This document shows positions 41,611 through 50,761 of a stretch of DNA of 64,000 nucleotides, piece after piece. The position numbers and the translations under genes were made by a program. Within the stretch, counting starts at the first letter, position 1, and the number at the start of each line of letters is the position of its first letter. Under the pieces are notes generated by a model. The model ran no database searches, was not told the DNA's origin, and saw nothing but the letters and a program-made list of their open reading frames with translations. The DNA comes from Gallaecimonas sp045291545 (GTDB taxonomy: Bacteria > Pseudomonadota > Gammaproteobacteria > Enterobacterales > Gallaecimonadaceae): the NCBI RefSeq assembly GCF_045291545.1, contig NZ_CP149514.1, forward strand, positions 1,488,001 through 1,552,000, given 5' to 3'.

Positions 41611-44600
41611 CAACCGCTTCAAAGGCATGGGCTTAATTGGCTTGAGCAGGAAGTGAAAGCCGGCGGCAATCACATCAGAGCGAATATCATCACTCTGATC
41701 GGCAGAGTGGATAATGCAGGGCACCTCTGGCCAGCGCTGCTGCAAGCGGCTGGCTACGTTAACGCCCAGCTCACCGTCATCCAGGTGGTAGTCCACCAGC
41801 ATCAGTGCCGGAGTGGTGCTGAGCAATTGTGCCTCAGCCTCGTTCCGTACCGCCGCCACTTTCGCCCCCCAGCTTTCCAGCAGCGCTTTTAACGCCTGGC
41901 GGACACTGTCGTCATTATCCATAACCAGCAGCGGCAGTTCCGGTAACCATTGTGCGGTCTCGCGTACCCTGTCCGGGGTACTGACCACAGCGCCAGCCGC
42001 TACCCATGGCAGGCTGACCCCAAAAGCGGCGCCCTGCCCCGGTGCCGACTGCAACTCAAGGCGGTGGCCAAGCAGCCGGCACAGGCGGTCACTAATAGCC
42101 AGCCCCAGGCCCAGCCCTTGCCCCTGGCCGGAACTGAGCTGCTGAAACTCACCGAAGATCCGTGCCTGATCCGCTTTAGCAATGCCGGGGCCGGTATCCC
42201 GTACCCACAGCACCCATTGCTGGCCGTGGCGCCGGCCACCGAGCAGGATGCGGCCACTGTCGGTGTAGCGCACCGCGTTGGTCAGTAAATTCTGTAATAC
42301 CCGGCGTAACAGCTTTTTGTCGGAGCGCACCCACTGGCGGGTCGGCACCACCTTGAGCTGTAGCCCCTTGCTGGCCGCCATGGCAGTAAACTCGCGAGCC
42401 AAGGGAACCAGCAGCTCACTGAGCGGGAAGTCGCTCAGCTCCGGGCGTACCGAGCCGGACTCAATTTTGGTGATCTCCAATATGGCATTGAGCAGACTTT
42501 CCGCCGACTGCAAGGCACTTTGCACATCGGCTGCCATGGTTTTCAGTTCACCGTCCGGGGCTTTTTCACGCAACAAGGCACTGAACAAAATGGCGGCGTT
42601 AAAGGGCTGCATCAAGTCATGGCCGGCAGCGGCAAAAAAACGGGTTTTCGCAGCAGTAGCCTGTTCCACTTCCTGTTTGGCGCGGCTCAGCTCGGCATTC
42701 AGGGTTTGCAGGGCCTGAGTACGTTCAGCTACCCGTGCTTCCAGCGCTTCATTCATCGCTGCCAGTTGTTGCTGGGCATCAACAAATTCGGTGACGTCGG
42801 TATAGGTGGTAACAAAGCCACCACCCGGCAGCGGGTGACCTTCCATTTCCAGTACGGTGCCGTCGTCCTGGCGGCGCTGATAACGGTAGCGGGAGCCGGA
42901 ACGCAGGTGCGCCAGGCGCTTGCTGACTTCGCGATCGGGGTTGCCCGGCAACAGGCCACGCTCGGCATTAAAGCGGATCAATTCTTCCACCGGCCGCCCT
43001 ACCGCCACAAAACCGTCAGGGTAATCAAACAGCTCCAGGTAACGGCGGTTCCAGGCGATGATGCGCATGTCACGGTCTACCACGCTGATGCCCTGAGAGA
43101 TGTTTTCAATGGTGGCGCTAAGCAGGCTTTGGTTAAACCTAAGTACCTGCGAGGCTTCATCAACAAAGTTGGTCAGGTGATTCAGTGGCAAGGCTTTTTC
43201 AGCCCGCAGGGCATCCATTACCAGACGCATGGAGGCGCCGCCGATCACCGCCGACAGGCTCTTTTCTACCTGCTGAAGCAAGCTGGCCGGGGCCGGTTGG
43301 CGCGCCTGTAGCATCGGTGAAGGAAAATGCCGGCGGATCAATGCCCGGGCGGTTTTTTCCCCGGCAAAGCGGCGCACCAGCTGAAAGCAGTCTTCCACGG
43401 TCAGCACCGTGGGTGCTGGCTGGCGCAAAAAGGCATCGGCCTGAAGCTGCTCACTGACCGAGGTTCGCGACAACAGCGACACCACCACAAAGGCCAACAG
43501 GTTGCCACCAAGACTGGCCAAAGTGCCAAAGGCCGTGGCGTCCATGGCCGCCGGCATACCCGGCAAGTACAGATCAAAGCCTTGCGGTAGCAGCAGGGTG
43601 TAAACCCAGATAGCCGCCCCGACCGCCAGCCCGGCCCGCGCCCCCTGAGAATTGGCATGACGCCACGACAGCCCCAGCACCAGCGCTGGCAGTAATTGCG
43701 CCACCAGCACAAAGGCCAGCAAGCCGGTTTGCGACAAGGCGCCGTTTTCGGCACTGGCGCGGTAATAGAAAAAGCCGCCCAACACCACCATCAGCATGGC
43801 CAAACGCCGCAGCCATAACAGCCAGTTGCCCTGGCCGGTCTCCGGCAAGCCACGCAATCGCAGTAACAGTGGCGCAGTCAGATCGTTGGTGATCATGATT
43901 GACAACACCACCGTGGCTACCACCACCATCGCCGTCGATGCCGACAAGCCCCCGAGGAAGGTCAACAATGTCAGCCAGGGGGCATCCATGTGCATGGGCA
44001 GGTAAAGCACATAGAGATCCGGATTGACATCGTCTCCCAGCAACATGGCGCCAGCCAGCCCCAGCGGGAGCGTGAATATACCCATCGCCACCAGATAGCC
44101 CGGAAACAGCCAGCGAGTGCGGCGTAAAAACGGCAAGCGCGGGCTTTCAACAAAAGCCAGGTGAAAGAGCCGGGGCAGACTCAGAGTGGCTGCCAGGCCC
44201 AGTAGCGTATGCACCCCATAGATATATCCCGGCAGCGCCTCCTGGCTGAGTTCTTGGACCCGCGGGCTCTGCTTGGCTGCCGCAAGCAGTGGCCCCAGGC
44301 CACCAAAGCCCTGGTAGATAACCACCAGAGCCAATACCCAAAACGCCACCAGCTTCACTACCGACTCAAACGCCAATGCCGTCATCAGCCCGGCATTATG
44401 CGCCTGCGCCTGGGTGCGTCGGGAAGCAAACAGCATGGCAAATAACGCCATTACCAAAGCAACACCGAGCGCGGTGTCTTGCCACCAGCGGTCACTTTGA
44501 TGGCCGGTCAGTACATTGATGGCATCGGCTACGGCGCGTAATTGCAGGGCAATATAAGGAATGATGGCCGCCACCGACACCAGGGTCACGGTAACAGCCA

Positions 44601-44940
44601 GGGTGCGGGAACGGCCAAAGCGGCTGGCGATAAAATCGGCGATGGAGGTGATATTGTTGCGCCGAACATGAATGGCCAGCCGTTTCAACCAGGGAAAGGC
44701 CAGCAGATACAAGAGGATGGAACCAAGGTAGGTCGGCGGCAGCCACCAATGGTTATGCACCGCCTGGCCAGTCACGCCAAAAAAGGCCCAGGATGTACAA
44801 TACACACCCAACGACAAACCAGCCGTCCATCCGGACAGCCGGTGCCGGGCGTTAACCCGTTCGCCCCAGTAGGCGACGGCAAACAGCAGCGCAATGTATC
44901 CCAGGGAAACGGCGGTAACCGGCCCCCACCCTAACGGCAT
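41590..44940 (-). CDS. SLC5-type transporter/hybrid histidine kinase (CrbS-like)
   Basis: 1116 residues. Order: a sodium/solute symporter (SLC5) domain of about 12-13 helices (residues about 1-500), a linker and STAC-like region, a PAS domain (ENISQGISVVDRDMRIIAWNRRYLELF), a coiled coil, a histidine phosphotransfer region with FFAAAGHDLMQPFNAA (His acceptor), an ATPase domain (NLLTNAVRYTDSGRILLGG, DTGPGIAKADQARIF), and a REC domain with LMLVDYHLDDGELG. Homologous CrbS kinases sense acetate-related signals. The ATG overlaps the stop of the 3-hydroxybutyrate dehydrogenase gene (ATGA), tying it to that pathway. Confidence 0.92.
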   Translation of the reverse strand: MPLGWGPVTAVSLGYIALLFAVAYWGERVNARHRLSGWTAGLSLGVYCTSWAFFGVTGQAVHNHWWLPPTYLGSILLYLLAFPWLKRLAIHVRRNNITSIADFIASRFGRSRTLAVTVTLVSVAAIIPYIALQLRAVADAINVLTGHQSDRWWQDTALGVALVMALFAMLFASRRTQAQAHNAGLMTALAFESVVKLVAFWVLALVVIYQGFGGLGPLLAAAKQSPRVQELSQEALPGYIYGVHTLLGLAATLSLPRLFHLAFVESPRLPFLRRTRWLFPGYLVAMGIFTLPLGLAGAMLLGDDVNPDLYVLYLPMHMDAPWLTLLTFLGGLSASTAMVVVATVVLSIMITNDLTAPLLLRLRGLPETGQGNWLLWLRRLAMLMVVLGGFFYYRASAENGALSQTGLLAFVLVAQLLPALVLGLSWRHANSQGARAGLAVGAAIWVYTLLLPQGFDLYLPGMPAAMDATAFGTLASLGGNLLAFVVVSLLSRTSVSEQLQADAFLRQPAPTVLTVEDCFQLVRRFAGEKTARALIRRHFPSPMLQARQPAPASLLQQVEKSLSAVIGGASMRLVMDALRAEKALPLNHLTNFVDEASQVLRFNQSLLSATIENISQGISVVDRDMRIIAWNRRYLELFDYPDGFVAVGRPVEELIRFNAERGLLPGNPDREVSKRLAHLRSGSRYRYQRRQDDGTVLEMEGHPLPGGGFVTTYTDVTEFVDAQQQLAAMNEALEARVAERTQALQTLNAELSRAKQEVEQATAAKTRFFAAAGHDLMQPFNAAILFSALLREKAPDGELKTMAADVQSALQSAESLLNAILEITKIESGSVRPELSDFPLSELLVPLAREFTAMAASKGLQLKVVPTRQWVRSDKKLLRRVLQNLLTNAVRYTDSGRILLGGRRHGQQWVLWVRDTGPGIAKADQARIFGEFQQLSSGQGQGLGLGLAISDRLCRLLGHRLELQSAPGQGAAFGVSLPWVAAGAVVSTPDRVRETAQWLPELPLLVMDNDDSVRQALKALLESWGAKVAAVRNEAEAQLLSTTPALMLVDYHLDDGELGVNVASRLQQRWPEVPCIIHSADQSDDIRSDVIAAGFHFLLKPIKPMPLKRLLRRLLS

Positions 44941-45680
44941 CAACGGGCGGTCCAGCCTCCATCCAGTACCATGGTCTGTGCAGTGATGTTTTTCGCTGCC
45001 GGGCTGCACAAGAATGCCGCCGTGCCAGCAATTTCATCAACGCCGATAAAGGCTTTCTTGGGCATGGGCGCCAGCATGATGGTGTTCACTACCTCATCCT
45101 CGCTGATACCGTTTTCCCGCGCCTGATCGGCAATTTGCTGCTCTACCAGCGGTGTTTTCACGTACGCCGGGCAAATGGTGTTGATAGTGATATCGGCCTC
45201 CGCCAGCTCCAATGCCAGGGTCTTGGCAAAGCCCAGCAGGCCATGTTTGGCCGCGATATAAGCGGATTTATAAGGGGAAGCCACCAGCGCATGAATGGAA
45301 CCGATATTGATAATGCGGCCAAAATTTTGCGCCCGCATGGCTGGCAAGAAGGCCTTGGTAACCACCATAGGCCCCACCAGCATGATATCAACCAGCTGCC
45401 GCCACTTATCGACCGGAAAGTCCTCCAGCCGTGACACATGCTGGATACCGGCATTGTTGACGATGACATCAACGGCGCCAAGCTCAGTAGCCAGCGCCTC
45501 GGCGGCGGTGCTGTCGGTGACATTCAGGGCCACGCCTCGGGCACCGGCCAGCGTCGCGGCAGCGCGGCTGGCTGCCTCGGCATTGAGATCAGCAATAATC
45601 ACCTGATGCCCTTGGTCAGCAAAGTGCTCGGCAATACCAAAGCCGATACCCGAAGCGCCACCTGTTACCAGTACTTTCAC
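44940..45680 (-). CDS. bdhA: 3-hydroxybutyrate dehydrogenase
   Basis: 246 residues, classical SDR: VTGGASGIGFGIAEHFADQG (NAD site), NNAGIQH, catalytic Ser in IGSIHALVASPYKSAYIAAKHG with YxxxK. The C-terminal half contains ICPAYVKTPLVEQQI and WTAR. It converts (R)-3-hydroxybutyrate to acetoacetate. A GTG start at 45680 preceded by GGAGGTG is preferred to the upstream ATG at 45716. It lies one base downstream of the CoA-transferase B subunit gene and overlaps the kinase gene. Confidence 0.92.
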   Translation of the reverse strand: MKVLVTGGASGIGFGIAEHFADQGHQVIIADLNAEAASRAAATLAGARGVALNVTDSTAAEALATELGAVDVIVNNAGIQHVSRLEDFPVDKWRQLVDIMLVGPMVVTKAFLPAMRAQNFGRIINIGSIHALVASPYKSAYIAAKHGLLGFAKTLALELAEADITINTICPAYVKTPLVEQQIADQARENGISEDEVVNTIMLAPMPKKAFIGVDEIAGTAAFLCSPAAKNITAQTMVLDGGWTAR

Positions 45681-45681
45681 C

Positions 45682-46335
45682 CTACACCTCCATCTCTGGC
45701 ACATCGTCGGCAGCAATCAGCTTGCCGGCGGTGGCGGCGCGGATGTCGTCAACACTGACCCCCGGCGCCCGCTCTTTGAGCACAAAAGCGCCGTTGTCGA
45801 TTTCAAAATAGCCGAGGTTGGTCAGCACCTTTTTGATGCAGCCGGCGCCAGTCAGCGGCAGCTCGCACTGGTTCAGCAGTTTGGAATTGCCGTGCTTGTC
45901 GGTGTGCATCATGGTGACGATGATGTTGTCGGCACCGGCCACCAGATCCATGGCGCCGCCCATGCCTTTTACCAGCTTGCCGGGGATCATCCAGCTGGCA
46001 ATATTGCCCTGTACGTCCACTTCAAAGGCGCCGAGCACGGTCAAGTCCACATGGCCGCCGCGGATCATCGCAAAGGACTCGGCAGAGTTGAAAAAGCTGG
46101 CACCTTTGCTGGCGGTGACCGTTTGCTTGCCGGCGTTGATGAGGTCGGCGTCCACTTGGTCTTCGGTGGGAAAGGGCCCCATGCCCAGCAAGCCGTTTTC
46201 TGATTGCAGCATCACCTCGATGCCGTCAGGAATGTAGTTGGCCACCAGGGTGGGAATACCGATACCGAGGTTGACGTAGTAACCGTCTTTGAGTTCCTGG
46301 GCGACCCGGGCCGCCATCTGTTCACGTGTCAGCAT
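45682..46335 (-). CDS. scoB: 3-oxoacid CoA-transferase subunit B
   Basis: 217 residues with the B-subunit pattern LKDGYYVNLGIGIPTLVANYIP and the catalytic Glu in QSENGLLGMGPFP. The A/B pair moves CoA from succinyl-CoA to acetoacetate, feeding thiolase. Four bases separate it from subunit A upstream. High confidence on family; ScoAB versus AtoDA specificity is not decided. Confidence 0.93.
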   Translation of the reverse strand: MLTREQMAARVAQELKDGYYVNLGIGIPTLVANYIPDGIEVMLQSENGLLGMGPFPTEDQVDADLINAGKQTVTASKGASFFNSAESFAMIRGGHVDLTVLGAFEVDVQGNIASWMIPGKLVKGMGGAMDLVAGADNIIVTMMHTDKHGNSKLLNQCELPLTGAGCIKKVLTNLGYFEIDNGAFVLKERAPGVSVDDIRAATAGKLIAADDVPEMEV

Positions 46336-46338
46336 GGC

Positions 46339-47031
46339 TTAGCTCCTTACCGTCCGTTGCTCGATGCGTTTTTCGAAGGTGCCCTGGATCACCCGGTCGA
46401 CATAAATGCCCGGGGTGTGGATGAAATTCGGGTCCAGTTCGTCAACAATCTCTTCGACTTCCACCACCGTGATCTTACCGGCGGTGGCCATCATCGGGTT
46501 GAAGTTCATGGCGGTTTTACGGAAGGTGAGGTTACCGAACTTGTCGGCCTGCCAGGCCCGTACCAGGGCAAAATCGGCTGTCAGGCTGGGCTCGAGCACG
46601 TAATGGCGGCCGTCAATTTCCCGGGTTTCCTTGCCTTCAGCCACCGGTGTGCCGTAGCCGGTGGCGGTAAAAAAGGCCGGAATACCGGCACCGCCGGCGC
46701 GGATTTTTTCGGCCAGGGTGCCTTGTGGGGTCAGCTCCACGTCCAGCTCACCAGACAACATCTGGCGCATGAACTCGGCGTTTTCACCCACGTACGAGGC
46801 CACCATCTTCTTGATTTGCTTGGTTTGCAGCAACAACCCCAGGCCAAAGTCATCGACCCCGGCATTGTTGGAAATGCAGGTCAGGCCCTTGGCGCCACTG
46901 TCGCGCATGGCGCTGATCAGCCCTTCGGGAATACCGCAGAGGCCAAAGCCACCGACCATCACGGTCATGTTGTCGCCAATGCCGGCAAGGGCCTCGGCGT
47001 AGCTACTGACGATTTTGTTAAAACCGGCCAT
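46339..47031 (-). CDS. scoA: 3-oxoacid CoA-transferase subunit A
   Basis: 230 residues: MTVMVGGFGLCGIPEGLISAM, ISNNAGVDDFGLG, KKMVASYVGENAEF, GTLAEKIRAGGAGIPAFFTATGYGT. It pairs with ScoB to activate acetoacetate. First gene of the scoA-scoB-bdhA-kinase operon. AAGGAG supports the start, and the dyad motif TAGTAC-N4-GTAG lies 58-71 bp upstream. Confidence 0.93.
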   Translation of the reverse strand: MAGFNKIVSSYAEALAGIGDNMTVMVGGFGLCGIPEGLISAMRDSGAKGLTCISNNAGVDDFGLGLLLQTKQIKKMVASYVGENAEFMRQMLSGELDVELTPQGTLAEKIRAGGAGIPAFFTATGYGTPVAEGKETREIDGRHYVLEPSLTADFALVRAWQADKFGNLTFRKTAMNFNPMMATAGKITVVEVEEIVDELDPNFIHTPGIYVDRVIQGTFEKRIEQRTVRS

Positions 47032-47088
47032 TCACTCGCTCCTTCTGGTTTTCAACCATGCTACGTTCGGCCCGGTGGCTCAGCCAGC

Positions 47089-47102
47089 CTACTTTGGTAC
47101 TA
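47089..47102. promoter_or_regulatory. TAGTAC-N4-GTAG dyad upstream of scoA
   Basis: On the minus strand TAGTAC-CAAA-GTAG, similar to TAGTAC-TAAG-GTAC at 38560-38573 and at a similar distance from its start codon. Confidence 0.45.
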
Positions 47103-48074
47103 AATTCCCAGACGGGTCAGCAGGCTGCGGGCAGCCATACCGACTTTTTCACCCAGCTTGCGCTTAAGCTGATAACGCACGGCGATAATGCGATGGCTAT
47201 CGAGCTTGGCGGTGATATAAGCATCGGAGGTCGCCAGCTGGTCACAAAGCCCCCGCTTGGCGGCATCGACACCCAGCCAGATCTCACCGGTGGCCACTTC
47301 ATCCATGTTCAACTGGCTGCGGAACTGGCCGACATGGTCACGAAAATGGCCATGAATGGTGTTGAGGTCAGCCACAAATTTCTCGCGCCCTTCCTCGGTG
47401 TTTTCACCCAGCACGGTCAAGGTGCGCTTGAATTTACCGGCGGTATGTTGCTCGTAGTCAATGTCGTGTTTCTTGATGAACTTATGGAAGTTAGGGATCC
47501 CGGCAACCACACCGATGGACCCGAGAATGGCAAACGGCGCGGCCACAATGGTGTCAGCCACACAGGCCATCATGTAGCCGCCGCTGGCCGCTACCTTGTC
47601 TACCGCTACCGTTAACGGGATGCCGGCATCTTTGACCCGCACCAACTGGGATGCTGCCAGGCCGTAGCCATGCACTACACCACCGGGAGATTCCAGCCGC
47701 ACCAGTACTTCATCGTCTTTACTGGCTACGGCGACTACGGCAGAAATTTCTTCGCGCAGGGCATCCACTTCATGGGCATCCATGGAGCCTTTAAAGTCCA
47801 GTACAAACAATGCCGGCTTGCTACCGTCTTCTTCTTTGGCGGCTTTTTTCTCTTTTTTGCTTAGTGCCTTGAGACCCTTCTTGTCCAGCAATTCCGCTTT
47901 CAGACGGCGGCTTTGCTGGCGCAGTCGCTCCCCCAGATCGGTAACACTCAATTCCCCTTTGGGGCTGCGCTTTTTGGCTGAAACACTGGCGATAATCACC
48001 AGCAAAAGGCCAACAGCCAGAACCAGGGTCAGGGTTTTTGCCAGAAACAGGCCATAGTCAGATAAAAATTCCAT
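47100..48074 (-). CDS. sohB: Inner-membrane serine protease SohB
   Basis: 324 residues. An N-terminal membrane helix (TLTLVLAVGLLLVIIASVSA), a charged linker (residues about 40-95), then an S49 (SppA-like) domain: LFVLDFKGSMDAHEVDALREEI, VLVRLESPGGVVHGYG, catalytic Ser in VDKVAASGGYMMACVADTI and GSIGV, with Lys as the general base in the C-terminal half. SohB is a signal-peptide peptidase-like inner membrane protease. The start at ATG 48074 begins with MEFLSDYGLFLAK. Confidence 0.93.
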   Translation of the reverse strand: MEFLSDYGLFLAKTLTLVLAVGLLLVIIASVSAKKRSPKGELSVTDLGERLRQQSRRLKAELLDKKGLKALSKKEKKAAKEEDGSKPALFVLDFKGSMDAHEVDALREEISAVVAVASKDDEVLVRLESPGGVVHGYGLAASQLVRVKDAGIPLTVAVDKVAASGGYMMACVADTIVAAPFAILGSIGVVAGIPNFHKFIKKHDIDYEQHTAGKFKRTLTVLGENTEEGREKFVADLNTIHGHFRDHVGQFRSQLNMDEVATGEIWLGVDAAKRGLCDQLATSDAYITAKLDSHRIIAVRYQLKRKLGEKVGMAARSLLTRLGI

Positions 48075-48115
48075 TGTTGCCACTCCATCACTGCCAAGGG
48101 CTTGAGTGTAAAACA

Positions 48116-48145
48116 AAACACCCGGCCATTGGCCGGGTGTTTTAG
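48116..48145 (-). terminator. Rho-independent terminator of the lipase gene
   Basis: AACACCCGGCC-AT-GGCCGGGTGTTTT, between the lipase stop and the sohB start on the minus strand. Confidence 0.75.
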
Positions 48146-48157
48146 GTTTGGCAATGA

Positions 48158-50587
48158 TTAGTTACCAATCAGTACCGTTGGGTCTTGTACCTGAATGGAC
48201 AGACCTTTGCTGGCCAGGAAGCTGGCTGCTTCGTACTGCATTTCCGTGGTCACCGCTGCACTACTGGTCGGATCCAGCAAGGAGCTATGAGCACCGGCAT
48301 TGAAGCGAGCTGCCGCACTGACTTGCGTTGTGCCATCAGAGCTGGTTACTGAACTGGTCAGCGGCGCCAGGTTCATGGTAGCAATCAACGGTTCGGTACC
48401 TGACAGCGGGTAGCCCTTGGCAGCATTGCTGTTGGGGATCACCTGATCGCCTGGGTTGGTAGCAGAGCCATCACCGACCACTTCTTGCACCAGCACACCG
48501 GGAGTGTTGGACTTGAGAGTCGCACCGTAGGCAATGGGATCAGCAGAGTCGACAGCCGTTTGCGCAGCAAACAGGAACTGCGGCAAGAATTTGGCATAGA
48601 CAGCACTGACCAGCTGATCGTAGCCGGCATCACCCGATTGCAGGTTGTTGGTATTGGCAGCCGCCAGCGCAGCCTGGAAAGAGGCCGAGGCTTTCAGGCC
48701 CGCTTCCACTGTTGGGCCAAAGGCTGGCGAGAAGGCAAAGACACCAGCAACACCCGCGCCAGGCACTGACAGCGCAGCACTGTTGAAGTGGAACAGGCTG
48801 GACAGATCAGTACCACTGGTCGGATCCTTGGTCGGAGTATTGGCTGCCGCCACAACACCGGTACCAACAATGGAGCCCAGGGAAATACCCAAGAAACCTA
48901 CCTGAGTACCGTCCATGTCACCACCCGGCGCAGTCTGAGCGCTCAGCGCCAGACGCAGCGATAAATCATCGGCGATGGACTCACGCAGGTTGTCGCGCAC
49001 CGTGCCAAGGCTGGCCAGGTTGGTGTAGATACCTACGTTATCACCGGCGTTAAGATCTTCGTTGCCGTCACCGTTCATGTCCACACCACGGGTACCGTGC
49101 AGGGGCAGATCGATGGCAACCATGCCTTGACCGTTAAGCGCCAGGGTACCAGCGATAGCCAGGCCGGTTTCCTTGTAGGAAGTAATGCCGTGGCCATACA
49201 TCACCATCGGCCAGCCGGCGGTGCCTTTGCTGATCGTTCCGGCCATACCCATTTGCGTGCGGACAGCGTTCGCTGCTGCAGCATCAGGCAAGGTCACCAA
49301 GACGTCAATCTGCTTGATGGAGCGAACCATCGGTACCGGGTTGTACTGGGTCAGGAACTGATTAGGGTCGACATCATCGCCCGCATCATTGGTGAAATGC
49401 TTACCAATCAGTAGTTGCGGATTGCTCAGGGCTGCAGTCGGATCAACACCTTGGTCAGCAGCTTGCTGGGCAAAATTGGCCTGGCTCAGACTGCCATCTT
49501 GCAGAGCAATCATTACCGCTGCCGGGCTGTCGCCGACAGCTACCCAACGGGAAGACAGTTTGTCGCATTTGGTCAGGTCGCCACTACTGAGGTCACAGGC
49601 ACCGGAGGCAAAATCAGCAGCGCTGGGTTTTTCCAGAAAATACGGCAGGGTCAGTGTTGCTTTGTATACATGCGCAGTACCGGCAATGGCCGCTTGTGGG
49701 CTACCGGGCTGAATTTTTTGTTGGGCGATCAGTATGTCAGCGGCAGTCATACCGGTGTCAGTGAGGCTGCTAAGTGCCAGGCCACCTTGCTGCTGAGCTT
49801 GCAGCAATGCCAGCTTGGCGCCGCTCAGTTCGTCCATGGTGCTCTGGGTGGTGAACAGACCAGAGTAGGTTACGCTGGTAGCATCAACACCGGCGGCACT
49901 GAGCACTTTCTCATAAGAGTTAACCGCGCCTTGCAGTTGTTTTTGCTCGTCAGTACCAAGGGGATGAGTGGTGACGTCCTGCTTGAGCAGGTTATAGGTA
50001 CTGGAACCGTCCACAGCACGGCCATCAGAATCCTGCACCAGCTTGGTGGTTGCCACCACGTAGGCGGTCTTGGCTTTCAGCGGTTTCAACGGCATCACCA
50101 CAATGTTGTTACCGGAAGTGGTGGTGATGTAATCAGTGCCATAGGTCAAGGCGTTAACCAGCTGACAGGCCGCAACAGGCGATGTGTCCGGGCAGGCGCT
50201 GCTACCGCCGCCGGCAACTTCCGCCAGTACCACGGCGCCCGGCTGCTCTACGGAAGCCTTATCAAGCGTTACCCCGTCCGGCAGGTTCACTGCGATGGTA
50301 AAGGGAGTGCTGACAGACCAGCCATCCAGACTGGAGATCACCGCATTCGGATCGTACGGGTTGGACTCGTCGGCAACGCCAGGAACATTCAGGGTACCGT
50401 CGGTGGTGCCTGATTTAAGCAAGTCATTGGGAATGGGCAGTACACTGTTAGCCGGATCATAAGCGATACGGGCATAAGGTACGGCGGGTTGGGTATTTTG
50501 CTGCACATCGGAATAACTGTTGCCGTCACCACAGGCACTGAGACCGAGTGCGGCGACAACAGCAATGCTGAGAATTTTCTTATCCAT
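48158..50587 (-). CDS. VolA/Pla-1-cef-type surface lipase, lipoprotein
   Basis: 809 residues. Lipoprotein signal MDKKILSIAVVAALGLSAC (lipobox LSAC) followed by GDGNSYS. The N-terminal half is an Ig-like or beta-rich part; the C-terminal half is an alpha/beta hydrolase with GHGITSYKETGLAIAG, IDLPLHGTRGVDMNGDG and the nucleophile elbow GISLGSIVG. The sequence matches the Pla-1/cef and VolA extracellular lipases of Aeromonas and Vibrio. It may supply fatty acids or hydroxyacids. ATG at 50587 with GGAAATAATGG-type context; the earlier ATG at 50599 is less likely. Confidence 0.9.
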   Translation of the reverse strand: MDKKILSIAVVAALGLSACGDGNSYSDVQQNTQPAVPYARIAYDPANSVLPIPNDLLKSGTTDGTLNVPGVADESNPYDPNAVISSLDGWSVSTPFTIAVNLPDGVTLDKASVEQPGAVVLAEVAGGGSSACPDTSPVAACQLVNALTYGTDYITTTSGNNIVVMPLKPLKAKTAYVVATTKLVQDSDGRAVDGSSTYNLLKQDVTTHPLGTDEQKQLQGAVNSYEKVLSAAGVDATSVTYSGLFTTQSTMDELSGAKLALLQAQQQGGLALSSLTDTGMTAADILIAQQKIQPGSPQAAIAGTAHVYKATLTLPYFLEKPSAADFASGACDLSSGDLTKCDKLSSRWVAVGDSPAAVMIALQDGSLSQANFAQQAADQGVDPTAALSNPQLLIGKHFTNDAGDDVDPNQFLTQYNPVPMVRSIKQIDVLVTLPDAAAANAVRTQMGMAGTISKGTAGWPMVMYGHGITSYKETGLAIAGTLALNGQGMVAIDLPLHGTRGVDMNGDGNEDLNAGDNVGIYTNLASLGTVRDNLRESIADDLSLRLALSAQTAPGGDMDGTQVGFLGISLGSIVGTGVVAAANTPTKDPTSGTDLSSLFHFNSAALSVPGAGVAGVFAFSPAFGPTVEAGLKASASFQAALAAANTNNLQSGDAGYDQLVSAVYAKFLPQFLFAAQTAVDSADPIAYGATLKSNTPGVLVQEVVGDGSATNPGDQVIPNSNAAKGYPLSGTEPLIATMNLAPLTSSVTSSDGTTQVSAAARFNAGAHSSLLDPTSSAAVTTEMQYEAASFLASKGLSIQVQDPTVLIGN

Positions 50588-50761
50588 GATTCTCCCCACT
50601 GGAAATAATGGTTGTTGTTATCAAATTGACCATTGGCAAGTTACGTTATCTTACTGGTCGGACTTTTGCCAAATTTTTCTCACAAAACTGTGCTAGAGCC
50701 CTTAACAGGCGGCTTTGCGCCTCGTTACACTAGTTCGCAAATTCAGTTAAAGGACTTCATT

